7,598 nucleotides of DNA from an uncultured Granulosicoccaceae bacterium (lineage in GTDB: Bacteria; Pseudomonadota; Gammaproteobacteria; JABXHR01). Made by a program: the position numbers and the translations under genes. The stretch spans positions 1-7,598 of the forward strand of contig CAKZUS010000045.1 of NCBI GenBank assembly GCA_937921805.1, in the 5' to 3' direction. Shown piece by piece: positions 1-6,108 of this stretch (position 1 is the stretch's first letter; the number at the start of each line of letters is the position of its first letter). The notes beneath the pieces are model-generated. The model saw only the letters and a list, made by a program, of their open reading frames with translations. It did not search any database and was not told where the DNA came from.

Positions 1-1045
1 CACTCGATACGATAGACACCACGCCTTCGCGTCCATCGATCGCCTCTCCTCCAATGAGCGTAATCTCTGCCCGCTGTGCCAAACCCGTCTCTGCGCCACA
101 GCCGTGAAGCATCGCCTGCACCAGTCCACGCTCATGCTCACTAATCGCTGTGGCAGCCGCTTCGAGTCGTGCTCTGCGTGCGCCGCTCTCACCGCAACGC
201 GTGCCCAGCCAGTCGAGATAATCCACAACATCTGAAAAGGTGGCGTACGCGCCCGTGTCGCGCGTGCCCAGCTCCCATGCTTGGGCGGGGCCATTAACAA
301 TCTGCTCTTTAGTTTGCGCTGTGAGTCGCTGCGAAGCCCAGCCGACGCTATAGCCATGGCGAGAGAACACTTTATAGGGCGACACGGCATAGCCATCGGC
401 GTCGCCCACATCTACAGCGCCGTGGCTAGCATGCTGGATACCGTCGACAATAATGAACGCCTGTGGGGCGATCTCTCGCACAACTGCTACGATCTCGGCC
501 ATGTCTACCGCCATGCCCGTCACTGGCGAGGTATGAATGATGGTTACCACGCGCGTATCAGGGCGCAGCGCCTCGCGGTAGGCTTGCGCCGTCACCGTGC
601 CGGTTGCGTCATCGTGCGCCAGCATAATGTGCTCGCGCCCGGTCACTTCGGCCCAGCGCGCCATGGCGCTACGCGTGGCAGGGTGTTCGAGCGTAGACCC
701 TAGCATCACACCACCCGCCGGGGCATTCGTGGCCGCAGTGCGAATCAGCCGAAACAGCGTCTCTGTGCCGCTCTCGCCCACAAACACCTCGCCGCTGGGC
801 GCATTAAAGAAAGTTCGCATATCCGATTTGGCTTTGTCGATCACGGCGACTAAAGCCTGCGAGGCAGCATTGTCGCGGCCTTGATTATCAGGATATCCCG
901 CATAAATAGCCGAGGTTTCGCTGACGCGCTTGAGGTGTAAAGCCCCGCCTGCATTCTCAAAAAACACACGTTTTCCCTCAAAGGGACACGTATCGACATG
1001 GGAAAATTGGGCGCGTATTTCACACAGCAGTTCAGGGTCAAACAT
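1..1045 (-). CDS. Class V aminotransferase / cysteine-desulfurase-like PLP enzyme, C-terminus missing
   Basis: Reading the minus strand from an ATG at 1045 gives 348 codons without a stop, and the frame is still open at base 1, so the C-terminus lies outside the window. The protein looks like a fold-type I PLP enzyme of the class V group (cysteine desulfurase, isopenicillin-N-epimerase-like). Visible landmarks are RVFFENAGG near residues 26-34, the cofactor-loop segment SGTETLFRL at 92-100, LEHPATRS at 119-126 (the usual ring-stacking His), TSPVTG at 172-177, IIVDGIQHASHGAVDV at 198-213 (Asp201 for the pyridine nitrogen) and SPYKVF at 222-227 (Lys225, probable Schiff-base lysine). It is soluble with no signal peptide, so probably cytoplasmic. 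The ATG is preferred because the family's N-terminal block (IRAQF...FFENAGG) starts within about 10 residues of it. No good Shine-Dalgarno precedes it, and in-frame TTG (1063) and GTG (1243) codons are alternatives. It is divergent from the hyu operon. Substrate unknown: transaminase, epimerase, lyase and desulfurase are all possible. Confidence 0.88.
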   Translation of the reverse strand, partial: MFDPELLCEIRAQFSHVDTCPFEGKRVFFENAGGALHLKRVSETSAIYAGYPDNQGRDNAASQALVAVIDKAKSDMRTFFNAPSGEVFVGESGTETLFRLIRTAATNAPAGGVMLGSTLEHPATRSAMARWAEVTGREHIMLAHDDATGTVTAQAYREALRPDTRVVTIIHTSPVTGMAVDMAEIVAVVREIAPQAFIIVDGIQHASHGAVDVGDADGYAVSPYKVFSRHGYSVGWASQRLTAQTKEQIVNGPAQAWELGTRDTGAYATFSDVVDYLDWLGTRCGESGARRARLEAAATAISEHERGLVQAMLHGCGAETGLAQRAEITLIGGEAIDGREGVVSIVSS

Positions 1046-1071
1046 CGATCTTTGTTCATGCAAATAGAGGT

Positions 1072-1123
1072 GCGCTATCGTGGCACAAATTCGCCCACAA
1101 ACCCAAAAAAATAGCGCTTGTGC
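1072..1123. repeat. Two interleaved inverted repeats in the leader of the minus-strand gene
   Basis: GCGCTAT at 1072-1078 is the exact reverse complement of ATAGCGC at 1111-1117. GCACAA at 1083-1088 is the exact reverse complement of TTGTGC at 1118-1123. The pairs cross (order a, b, a', b'), so in RNA they would give either a pseudoknot-like fold or two mutually exclusive hairpins. They lie about 27 bases upstream of the probable ATG (1045) of the class V enzyme, which would place them in its 5' leader. With a zero-base joint between the third and fourth arms, a compact classic pseudoknot is sterically awkward. They may also be protein-binding dyads or chance. Confidence 0.35.
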
Positions 1124-1241
1124 TGGCTGATCCGAAGCGATACAGTGCAATAAACCTGTAGCCCGAATCACGCCGTGTTCACCATAGACCCCACCAACCG
1201 CCGTCAAACCGGCTGTGATTTGGTTGCCTGTCCCCTCCTCC

Positions 1242-1268
1242 ACTGAACACCTAGTTATTTACTGAACA
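1242..1268 (+). repeat. Direct repeat ACTGAACA, two copies
   Basis: The octamer ACTGAACA occurs at 1242-1249 and again at 1261-1268, start-to-start 19 bases, just upstream of the 11-bp tandem repeat, whose units contain the related ACTGGAAA. Together there are five ACTG-led blocks starting at 1242, 1261, 1273, 1284 and 1295. Spacings near one or two helical turns fit a multi-site operator, but no cognate regulator is visible. Function is inferred. Confidence 0.4.
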
Positions 1269-1270
1269 AA

Positions 1271-1303
1271 GCACTGGAAAGGCACTGGAAAGGCACTGGA
1301 AAA
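1271..1303 (+). repeat. Three tandem copies of an 11-bp unit just before hyuA
   Basis: GCACTGGAAAG occurs at 1271-1281 and 1282-1292, followed by GCACTGGAAAA at 1293-1303, which differs only in the last base. The array ends directly against the Shine-Dalgarno of hyuA, 10 bases before its ATG. Each unit carries a purine-rich GGAAAG block that resembles a weak ribosome-binding sequence. The 11-bp period is close to one DNA helical turn, as in phased operator arrays, and short tandem arrays can also change copy number by replication slippage. Which of these applies cannot be told from the sequence. Confidence 0.8.
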
Positions 1304-1307
1304 GGGG
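1304..1307 (+). promoter_or_regulatory. Ribosome binding site of hyuA
   Basis: GGGG at 1304-1307, within AAAAGGGG, lies 6 bases before the ATG at 1314 and supports that start. The last copy of the 11-bp repeat supplies the adenines of this element, so the repeat array and the translation signal are physically joined. Confidence 0.6.
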
Positions 1308-1313
1308 CGCTCT

Positions 1314-3404
1314 ATGGCGACGATCCGCTTGGCCGTGGATGTTGGCGGCACGTTTACTGACACGATACTCACCGATGGCGAACATGTCATCGCTTCGAGC
1401 AAAACACTCACCACCCACGCAGACCCGGCTACGGGGACACTGCAAGGCGTCCAGCGGGCGCTGCAAGCGAGCGGGTTGACACTGGCCGATGTCACGGGCT
1501 TTGTGCATGGCACCACTTTGGCCACCAATGCGCTGATTGAGCGTCGTGGCGCCAAAACGGCCACGATTACCACCGAGGGCTTTCGAGATATTCTCGACAT
1601 CGCATACGAGCGACGCTACAGCCAGTACGACATCAATATCGAAAAGCCAGAGCTGATCGTACCGCGCACCCGCAGCTTTACGATCCGCGAGCGCCTGCGC
1701 GTCGATGGTCACGTGCTGCAGCCCCTCGACACGACCCAGATTGACACCCTCGTGGCGTCTCTTGAGGGCTGCGAAGCGGTCGCTATTTGCCTGCTGCACG
1801 CCTATGCCAACCCCGCACACGAGCAGCAACTGCGCGATGAACTGTTGCAGGCGCGCCCAGATCTTTGCATTTCGCTCTCCAGTGAGGTCAGCCCCGAGGC
1901 ACGCGAATTTGATCGCCTGTGCACCACCGGCGCCAATGCCTATATCCAGCCACTGATGCAGGGCTACCTGCAGCGCTTTTCGCAGACCTTTACCGAGCAA
2001 GGATTGCGTTGCTCCATACTGATGATGACGGCCAGCGGCGGCATGTGCACGCTCGCCACCGCCGCGCGCTATCCGATTCGACTGGTCGAATCCGGCCCAG
2101 CAGGAGGGGCTATTTTGGCTGCCAGAGTCGCGGCGGCCTGTGAGCTGGAGCAGGTGTTGTCTTTCGATATGGGCGGCACGACGGCCAAGCTGTGCCTTAT
2201 CGACCAAGCACAACCACAAAGCTCGCGCCAGTTCGAGATCGCGCGCGCGGCCAGATTTATCAAAGGCTCGGGCATGCCGGTGCGCATACCCGTCATCGAT
2301 ATGATAGAAATCGGCGCCGGAGGCGGCTCGATTGCCAGCGTCGATCACCTCGGAAGGCTTGTCGTTGGGCCGCGCAGTGCTGGCTCTGAGCCAGGGCCAG
2401 TCGCCTTTGCTCGCGGCGGTGCCGACGCCACGGTCACCGATGCCGACGCCACGATGGGCTACCTTCGCGCGGAGGACTTCGCTGAAGGCCAGTTCTCTCT
2501 CGATGCCATGGCGGCACAAGCAGCGCTGGCGGCACAAATTGGTACGCCTCTGCAGCTCGACGCGCAACAGGCCGCACTCGGGGTCAGCCGCATTGTGGAC
2601 GAAAGCATGGCCAGCGCCGCGCGCATGCATGCGGTCGAATCGGGAAAAGATCTCGCCACAAGAACCATGATTGCCTTCGGTGGCAATGGTCCGCTGCACG
2701 CCTGCCGAGTCGCGCGCGCTGCCGGAATCCGGCACATTTTGATCCCCTGTGACCCCGGCGTCGGCTCGGCCGTCGGGTTTTTATACGCTCCCGTGTCTTT
2801 TGAGACTGTGCGCAGCCGCTACAGCCTTCTCGATACGCTGGACTGTGCCGCCATCAGCACCCTGCTAGAACAAATGCAGGACGAGGCCCGCTCGGTGGTG
2901 CGCCAAGGAAGCCAAGCCCCGCTCAACACCACCCGCAGCGCCTTTATGCGCTACCACGGCCAAGGGCATGAAATCGAGATCCCTCTGCCCAACGGCACTC
3001 TGAAAGAGATCGACATTGCCAACCTGCGCGCGCTTTTCGAAAGCGCGTATTCGCAACAGTTCTCCCGCCCTGTCCCGGGGATGCACATAGAAATTCTCAA
3101 TTGGGCCGTGCGCGTCGCCAGTCCTGCACCCTCGACAACGGCGCCTACTACGCTACAGCACCCCGGACCGCTCACCGGACCGCGCACCGGACAAAAAATC
3201 AGTGCTCAGACTCGTCCTATTTTTTGTGATGTCAACGCACGCACTGTCGAGGCGCTCTATGTGGAGCGGCGGCAATTGCGCCCCGGCGATAGCTTTCAGG
3301 GTCCCGCGTTGGTGCATGAGGCCCAAACCAGCACTCTAGTGGCGAGTGACTTTAGCGCATGGGTCGATGCCTACGGCCATCTTATTTTGGAGGCAAAACC
3401 ATGA
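1314..3404 (+). CDS. hyuA: Hydantoinase A / 5-oxoprolinase family subunit (N-methylhydantoinase A type)
   Basis: The 696-residue protein is full length for bacterial HyuA-type subunits. In this family the A subunit carries an ASKHA-type ATPase fold and works with HyuB to hydrolyse cyclic amides (N-methylhydantoin, 5-oxoproline, caprolactam), while some relatives are carboxylases such as acetophenone carboxylase. Visible motifs are LAVDVGGTFTD at residues 6-16 (phosphate-1 loop), VHGTTLATNALIERRGAKTA at 64-83, SGPAGG at 260-265, FDMGGTTAKLCLI at 284-296 (phosphate-2 loop), EIGAGGGSIA at 332-341, SAGSEPGP at 355-362 and TVTDAD at 373-378. A Pro/Thr/Gly-rich linker near 604-628 precedes the C-terminal domain and carries a 12-bp DNA repeat. 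The ATG follows AAGGGG and starts directly at the ATPase fold. The stop overlaps the hyuB ATG. It is probably cytoplasmic as a HyuA-HyuB complex. Family assignment is firm; the true substrate is unknown. Confidence 0.95.
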   Translation: MATIRLAVDVGGTFTDTILTDGEHVIASSKTLTTHADPATGTLQGVQRALQASGLTLADVTGFVHGTTLATNALIERRGAKTATITTEGFRDILDIAYERRYSQYDINIEKPELIVPRTRSFTIRERLRVDGHVLQPLDTTQIDTLVASLEGCEAVAICLLHAYANPAHEQQLRDELLQARPDLCISLSSEVSPEAREFDRLCTTGANAYIQPLMQGYLQRFSQTFTEQGLRCSILMMTASGGMCTLATAARYPIRLVESGPAGGAILAARVAAACELEQVLSFDMGGTTAKLCLIDQAQPQSSRQFEIARAARFIKGSGMPVRIPVIDMIEIGAGGGSIASVDHLGRLVVGPRSAGSEPGPVAFARGGADATVTDADATMGYLRAEDFAEGQFSLDAMAAQAALAAQIGTPLQLDAQQAALGVSRIVDESMASAARMHAVESGKDLATRTMIAFGGNGPLHACRVARAAGIRHILIPCDPGVGSAVGFLYAPVSFETVRSRYSLLDTLDCAAISTLLEQMQDEARSVVRQGSQAPLNTTRSAFMRYHGQGHEIEIPLPNGTLKEIDIANLRALFESAYSQQFSRPVPGMHIEILNWAVRVASPAPSTTAPTTLQHPGPLTGPRTGQKISAQTRPIFCDVNARTVEALYVERRQLRPGDSFQGPALVHEAQTSTLVASDFSAWVDAYGHLILEAKP
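3163..3192 (+). repeat. 12-bp tandem repeat inside the hyuA linker
   Basis: CCGGACCGCTCA (3163-3174) is followed by CCGGACCGCGCA (3175-3186) and a half copy CCGGAC (3187-3192). The 12-base period keeps the reading frame and encodes GPLT-GPRT-GQ at residues 618-627 of HyuA, in a Pro/Thr/Gly-rich linker. This looks like an in-frame slippage duplication in a loop where length change is tolerated. Confidence 0.75.
3389..3393 (+). promoter_or_regulatory. Ribosome binding site of hyuB, inside the end of hyuA
   Basis: GGAGG at 3389-3393 lies 7 bases before the ATG at 3401. It fixes the hyuB start there rather than at an in-frame ATG at 3359, which has no such signal and lies 42 bases inside hyuA. 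Confidence 0.8.
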
Positions 3405-5041
3405 AAACGCTGTCTTCCGCCTCTTTGCAGGTGATGTGGAATCGCCTACTCGCGATAGTCGAAGAGCAGGGCCAGACGCTCATTCGGGCCGCGTTTTCGC
3501 CGATTGTGCGCGAGTGCGGTGATATCTCTGCGGGAGTATTCGATGTGCAGGGGCGCATGTTGGCCCAAGCCGTAACGGGGACACCTGGGCATATCAATAC
3601 CATGGCTGAGGCGGTAATGACGCTGCGCGCGCGCTTTCCTCCCGAGTCGATGCGCGCAGGGGATATTTACATGACCAACGACCCGTGGCTGGCTTCGGGT
3701 CATCTCAATGATTTTCTCCTGCTGATGCCCGCTTTTCTCGATGGCGAGGTGGTCGGGTTTTGTGCCTGCACCTCGCATTTAGTCGACCTGGGCGGTTTGG
3801 GAATGGGGCCGGAGGGCTCTGATATCTACGATGAAGGCTTGTTGATCCCGCCCTGCAAGCTTGTCGATCGTGGCGAGGTCAATGCACTCTTGATGGATAT
3901 TGTGCGGGCGAACTCGCGTGAGCCTATTGCCAACGAGGGCGACATTTACGCACTCATCGCCTGCTGCGAGGCAGGCGTGACCCGACTGACCCAGATGATG
4001 CGCGAATTTCATCTATCACAGCTCGATGCCCTGTCACAGTACATTATTGATACCTCTTATCGCGGCACGCTCGCGGCCATTGCCAAAGTCCCACAGGGGG
4101 TGTACCACAACACCCTCACCGTAGACGGCTATGACGCCGCGCTACAGCTCCAGGCTTCGCTGCGCGTCTCTTGCGAGGGCATGCATGTGGATTTTGCCGG
4201 CACCTCAGGCTGCTCCCCAAAGGGCATCAACGTTCCGCTGAACTATGCCACCGCCTATACCGTGTTTGCCCTGCGCTGCATCGTTGGCTCAGATATTCCC
4301 AATAATGCCGGCTCACTGGCTCCCTTCACGGTCTCTGGGCCACCAGGCTGTATTCTCAACGCCCAACACCCCGCCCCTGTCGCCATGCGCCATACCTTGG
4401 GGCAAATGACACCAGACTTGGTATTGGGCTGTTTGCATCAGGCTTTGCCAGACCAAGTTCCCGCCGAAGGCGCTTCTTGTATGTACGACTTACCGCTGCG
4501 CCATACGCCCGAGTCGGCGCGCAACGGAGGCCGTCGCTTTGCCCTAGAACTGGTCCACAACGGCGGCACGGGCGCCCGCCCGCATCTCGATGGTCTCTCT
4601 GCCACCGCTTTTCCCTCTGGGGTCTATGGCAGCCAAGTAGAGATGACAGAGGCCGTGGCACCGGTCGTGATCTGGCGGCGTGAGCTGCGCTGCGACTCGG
4701 GTGGGGCGGGCCAGTTTCGCGGGGGACTAGGGCAGCGTATAGAGATGAGCTCAGAAGAGGATTATTTGGTATTTTTATCAGTCGAGCGCGTGCAACACCC
4801 GGCACGGGGGCGAGCCGGTGGTCTCGCGGGCGCCCCGGGGCGCATTCAGCTCGACGAAGAGACCGTGCCAGGGAAATGCGAGCTGCGCGTCAGCGCCGGT
4901 CAACGCTTGGTATTCGACACCCCCGGTGGTGGCGGGTTTGGCGATCCGCTACAACGCGATCCGCGCGCCGTGCAGCAGGACCTCGCAGCGCAGTGGATCA
5001 GCGACGAGGCCGCCCAACAACACTATGGAGTCAGCCCATGA
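3401..5041 (+). CDS. hyuB: Hydantoinase B / 5-oxoprolinase family subunit (N-methylhydantoinase B type)
   Basis: The 546-residue protein is the partner of HyuA. In this family the B subunit combines with the ATP-using A subunit for cyclic amide hydrolysis, or for carboxylation in some relatives. Family landmarks run the full length: ECGDISAGVFD at residues 38-48, TPGHINTM at 61-68, TNDPWLASGHLNDFLL at 92-107, SHLVDLGG at 125-132, EGLLIPPCKL at 145-154, NVPLNYATAY at 277-286, HNGGTGARPHLDG at 386-398, FPSGVYGSQVEMTEA at 404-418, GGAGQFRGGLG at 434-444 and TPGGGGFGDPLQRD at 507-520. The conserved Asp/His positions (HLND, SHLVD) are kept, so it looks functional. The ATG overlaps the hyuA stop as ATGA, with GGAGG 7 bases upstream, so translational coupling and equal subunit supply are likely. 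Its own stop overlaps the next gene the same way. It is probably cytoplasmic. Family firm, substrate unknown. Confidence 0.95.
   Translation: MKTLSSASLQVMWNRLLAIVEEQGQTLIRAAFSPIVRECGDISAGVFDVQGRMLAQAVTGTPGHINTMAEAVMTLRARFPPESMRAGDIYMTNDPWLASGHLNDFLLLMPAFLDGEVVGFCACTSHLVDLGGLGMGPEGSDIYDEGLLIPPCKLVDRGEVNALLMDIVRANSREPIANEGDIYALIACCEAGVTRLTQMMREFHLSQLDALSQYIIDTSYRGTLAAIAKVPQGVYHNTLTVDGYDAALQLQASLRVSCEGMHVDFAGTSGCSPKGINVPLNYATAYTVFALRCIVGSDIPNNAGSLAPFTVSGPPGCILNAQHPAPVAMRHTLGQMTPDLVLGCLHQALPDQVPAEGASCMYDLPLRHTPESARNGGRRFALELVHNGGTGARPHLDGLSATAFPSGVYGSQVEMTEAVAPVVIWRRELRCDSGGAGQFRGGLGQRIEMSSEEDYLVFLSVERVQHPARGRAGGLAGAPGRIQLDEETVPGKCELRVSAGQRLVFDTPGGGGFGDPLQRDPRAVQQDLAAQWISDEAAQQHYGVSP
5027..5030 (+). 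promoter_or_regulatory. Ribosome binding site of the HisC-like aminotransferase
   Basis: GGAG at 5027-5030 stands 7 bases before the ATG at 5038. It supports the start that overlaps the hyuB stop over a longer in-frame start at 4876 inside hyuB. Confidence 0.7.
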
Positions 5042-6102
5042 TTCAAGCCGTCCCCAGCGTCGCGGCTATGTCGCCCTATCAACTGGCTAGCCTTGACGGC
5101 AACAGCGTATCCTTGGCCCAAAACGAGAGCGCTTTTGCCCCCAGTCCCCGCACGCTCAGCGTATTACAACACTACGATGGCGCGCCCTACCCTGACCCCG
5201 ACTGGCGAGTGCTGCGTAGCGCGATTGCGCGCACCCACCAGCTAGAGCCAGACCATATCCTCTGCGGCGCAGGCTCCATGGAGCTCATTGGGGCGCTCAT
5301 TCGGGCTTTTGCCGGCCCCCATGATTCGGTTGTTGGTAGCGAATATGGTTATCTCTACGTCGCGACCGCCTGCCAACAGGCCGCAACCCGCTATTTCACC
5401 GCGCCAGAGCGAGAGTTTCAGGTCTCGGTCGATGCGCTGCGAGACGCGGTGCGCCCCGATACCCGCATTGTTGTGGTGTGCAACCCAGGCAATCCCAGCG
5501 GCACGCGCATTCCCAATGCCGACATTGTACGCTTGCGCCAGGCCCTGCCCGAGCAGGTTTTGTTGATTGTCGATCAGGCTTATGGCGAGTTTGATGACCA
5601 AGACCCCGCGCCAATCTGGGACTTGGTCGCTCGCGGAGATACGGTAGTAACACGTAGTTTCTCCAAAGCGTATGCGCTGGCCAGCGCCCGCGTTGGCTGG
5701 GGCTATTTCCCTGAGGCCATAGCCCTGCAGGTGCGTAAGCTGCTAAATGCCAACAATATCAGCAGCATCAGCCAGGCGCTGGCGGTCGCGGTATTGGACG
5801 ACGCAGAGCACATGCACGAGCTTGTGCGGCGCACGGCGACACTGCGCGATCAGTTTTGGCAACGCCTGTGTGATGCAGGCTATCGCTGCCCGCGCAGTTA
5901 TAGCAACTTTGTACTCATCCCCTTCGAGAACCGCGCAGCGGCCGAGGCAGCAGATCGCGCGCTGCGGGCTGCAGGCTATATCTTGCGCCAGATGGGCGGC
6001 TATGGGCTGGGGCATTGTCTGCGCGCAACCATCATCGCAGAAATGGACCCTGTGGCAGAGATATTGATTCGCCTCCAAGACCCTGCAGCGACAGAGGAAT
6101 AG
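5038..6102 (+). CDS. HisC-like class I/II PLP aminotransferase
   Basis: The 354-residue length and motif order match histidinol-phosphate aminotransferase relatives. LAQNESAFAPSP at residues 26-37 resembles the HisC N-terminal NE-x-P block. GSMELI at 79-84 is the PLP phosphate region, NPGNPSGT at 149-156 contains the cofactor-contacting Asn, VDQAYGEF at 178-185 carries Asp179 and Tyr182, SFSKAYALASARVGW at 207-221 carries the Schiff-base Lys210 and Arg218, and HCLRATI at 326-332 carries Arg329, expected to hold the substrate carboxylate. The usual DEAY is DQAY here. The likely reaction is transfer of an amino group from an amino acid or ring-opened product to 2-oxoglutarate in the cytoplasm. 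No his biosynthesis genes are nearby, so a catabolic role with HyuAB is more likely than histidine synthesis. The ATG overlaps the hyuB stop (ATGA). A threonine-phosphate-decarboxylase-like role is less likely. Substrate unknown. Confidence 0.9.
   Translation: MIQAVPSVAAMSPYQLASLDGNSVSLAQNESAFAPSPRTLSVLQHYDGAPYPDPDWRVLRSAIARTHQLEPDHILCGAGSMELIGALIRAFAGPHDSVVGSEYGYLYVATACQQAATRYFTAPEREFQVSVDALRDAVRPDTRIVVVCNPGNPSGTRIPNADIVRLRQALPEQVLLIVDQAYGEFDDQDPAPIWDLVARGDTVVTRSFSKAYALASARVGWGYFPEAIALQVRKLLNANNISSISQALAVAVLDDAEHMHELVRRTATLRDQFWQRLCDAGYRCPRSYSNFVLIPFENRAAAEAADRALRAAGYILRQMGGYGLGHCLRATIIAEMDPVAEILIRLQDPAATEE
6093..6098 (+). promoter_or_regulatory. Ribosome binding site of the racemase/isomerase-like gene
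   Basis: AGAGGA at 6093-6098, inside the last codons of the upstream aminotransferase, lies 10 bases before the ATG at 6109. The spacing is slightly long. It supports the ATG that follows the upstream stop by 6 bases. Confidence 0.5.
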
Positions 6103-6108
6103 CGCGCG

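Larger units (their letters stand above)
1046..1313. promoter_or_regulatory. Divergent intergenic region, presumed bidirectional control region
   Basis: These 268 bases separate the minus-strand PLP enzyme from the plus-strand hyuA operon, so promoters for both directions would be expected here. I found no convincing -35/-10 pair on either strand. TTGCCT at 1224-1229 followed by the AT-rich TAGTTATTT at 1252-1260 is the nearest plus-strand candidate, but the spacing is poor. The region holds an 11-bp tandem repeat, a repeated ACTGAACA octamer and two interleaved inverted repeats, each listed separately, which suggests a regulator binding region or a structured leader. No regulator gene is visible in the window. 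The left part (1046-1258) is also an in-frame open extension of the minus-strand gene, so part of it could be coding if translation starts upstream. Confidence 0.55.

Noticed and set aside
281..884. Plus-strand open frames over the left-hand gene
   Set aside because: They are opposite the minus-strand class V enzyme, whose frame carries all the PLP motifs; the plus-strand translations resemble no family.
1168..1185. Five-codon minus-strand mini-ORF (MVNTA) in the divergent gap
   Set aside because: It is too short and has no attenuation-like features beyond a nearby G-rich run; chance is the simpler reading.
1224..1260. Sigma-70-type promoter before hyuA
   Set aside because: TTGCCT and TAGTTA are about 22 bases apart, too far for a standard promoter, and no better pair was found.
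1251..2735. Long minus-strand open frame (about 494 codons) opposite hyuA
   Set aside because: It lies antisense to a clear full-length hyuA, has no recognisable protein motif, and is the kind of stop-poor frame that GC-rich coding DNA produces.
3359..3400. Longer hyuB start at 3359
   Set aside because: It would add 14 residues coded within hyuA with no ribosome binding site, while the ATG at 3401 has GGAGG 7 bases upstream and the usual family N-terminus.
4876..5037. N-terminal extension of the HisC-like gene inside hyuB
   Set aside because: The added residues are Arg-rich out-of-frame hyuB sequence; the ATG at 5038 has a GGAG site and starts where HisC relatives begin.
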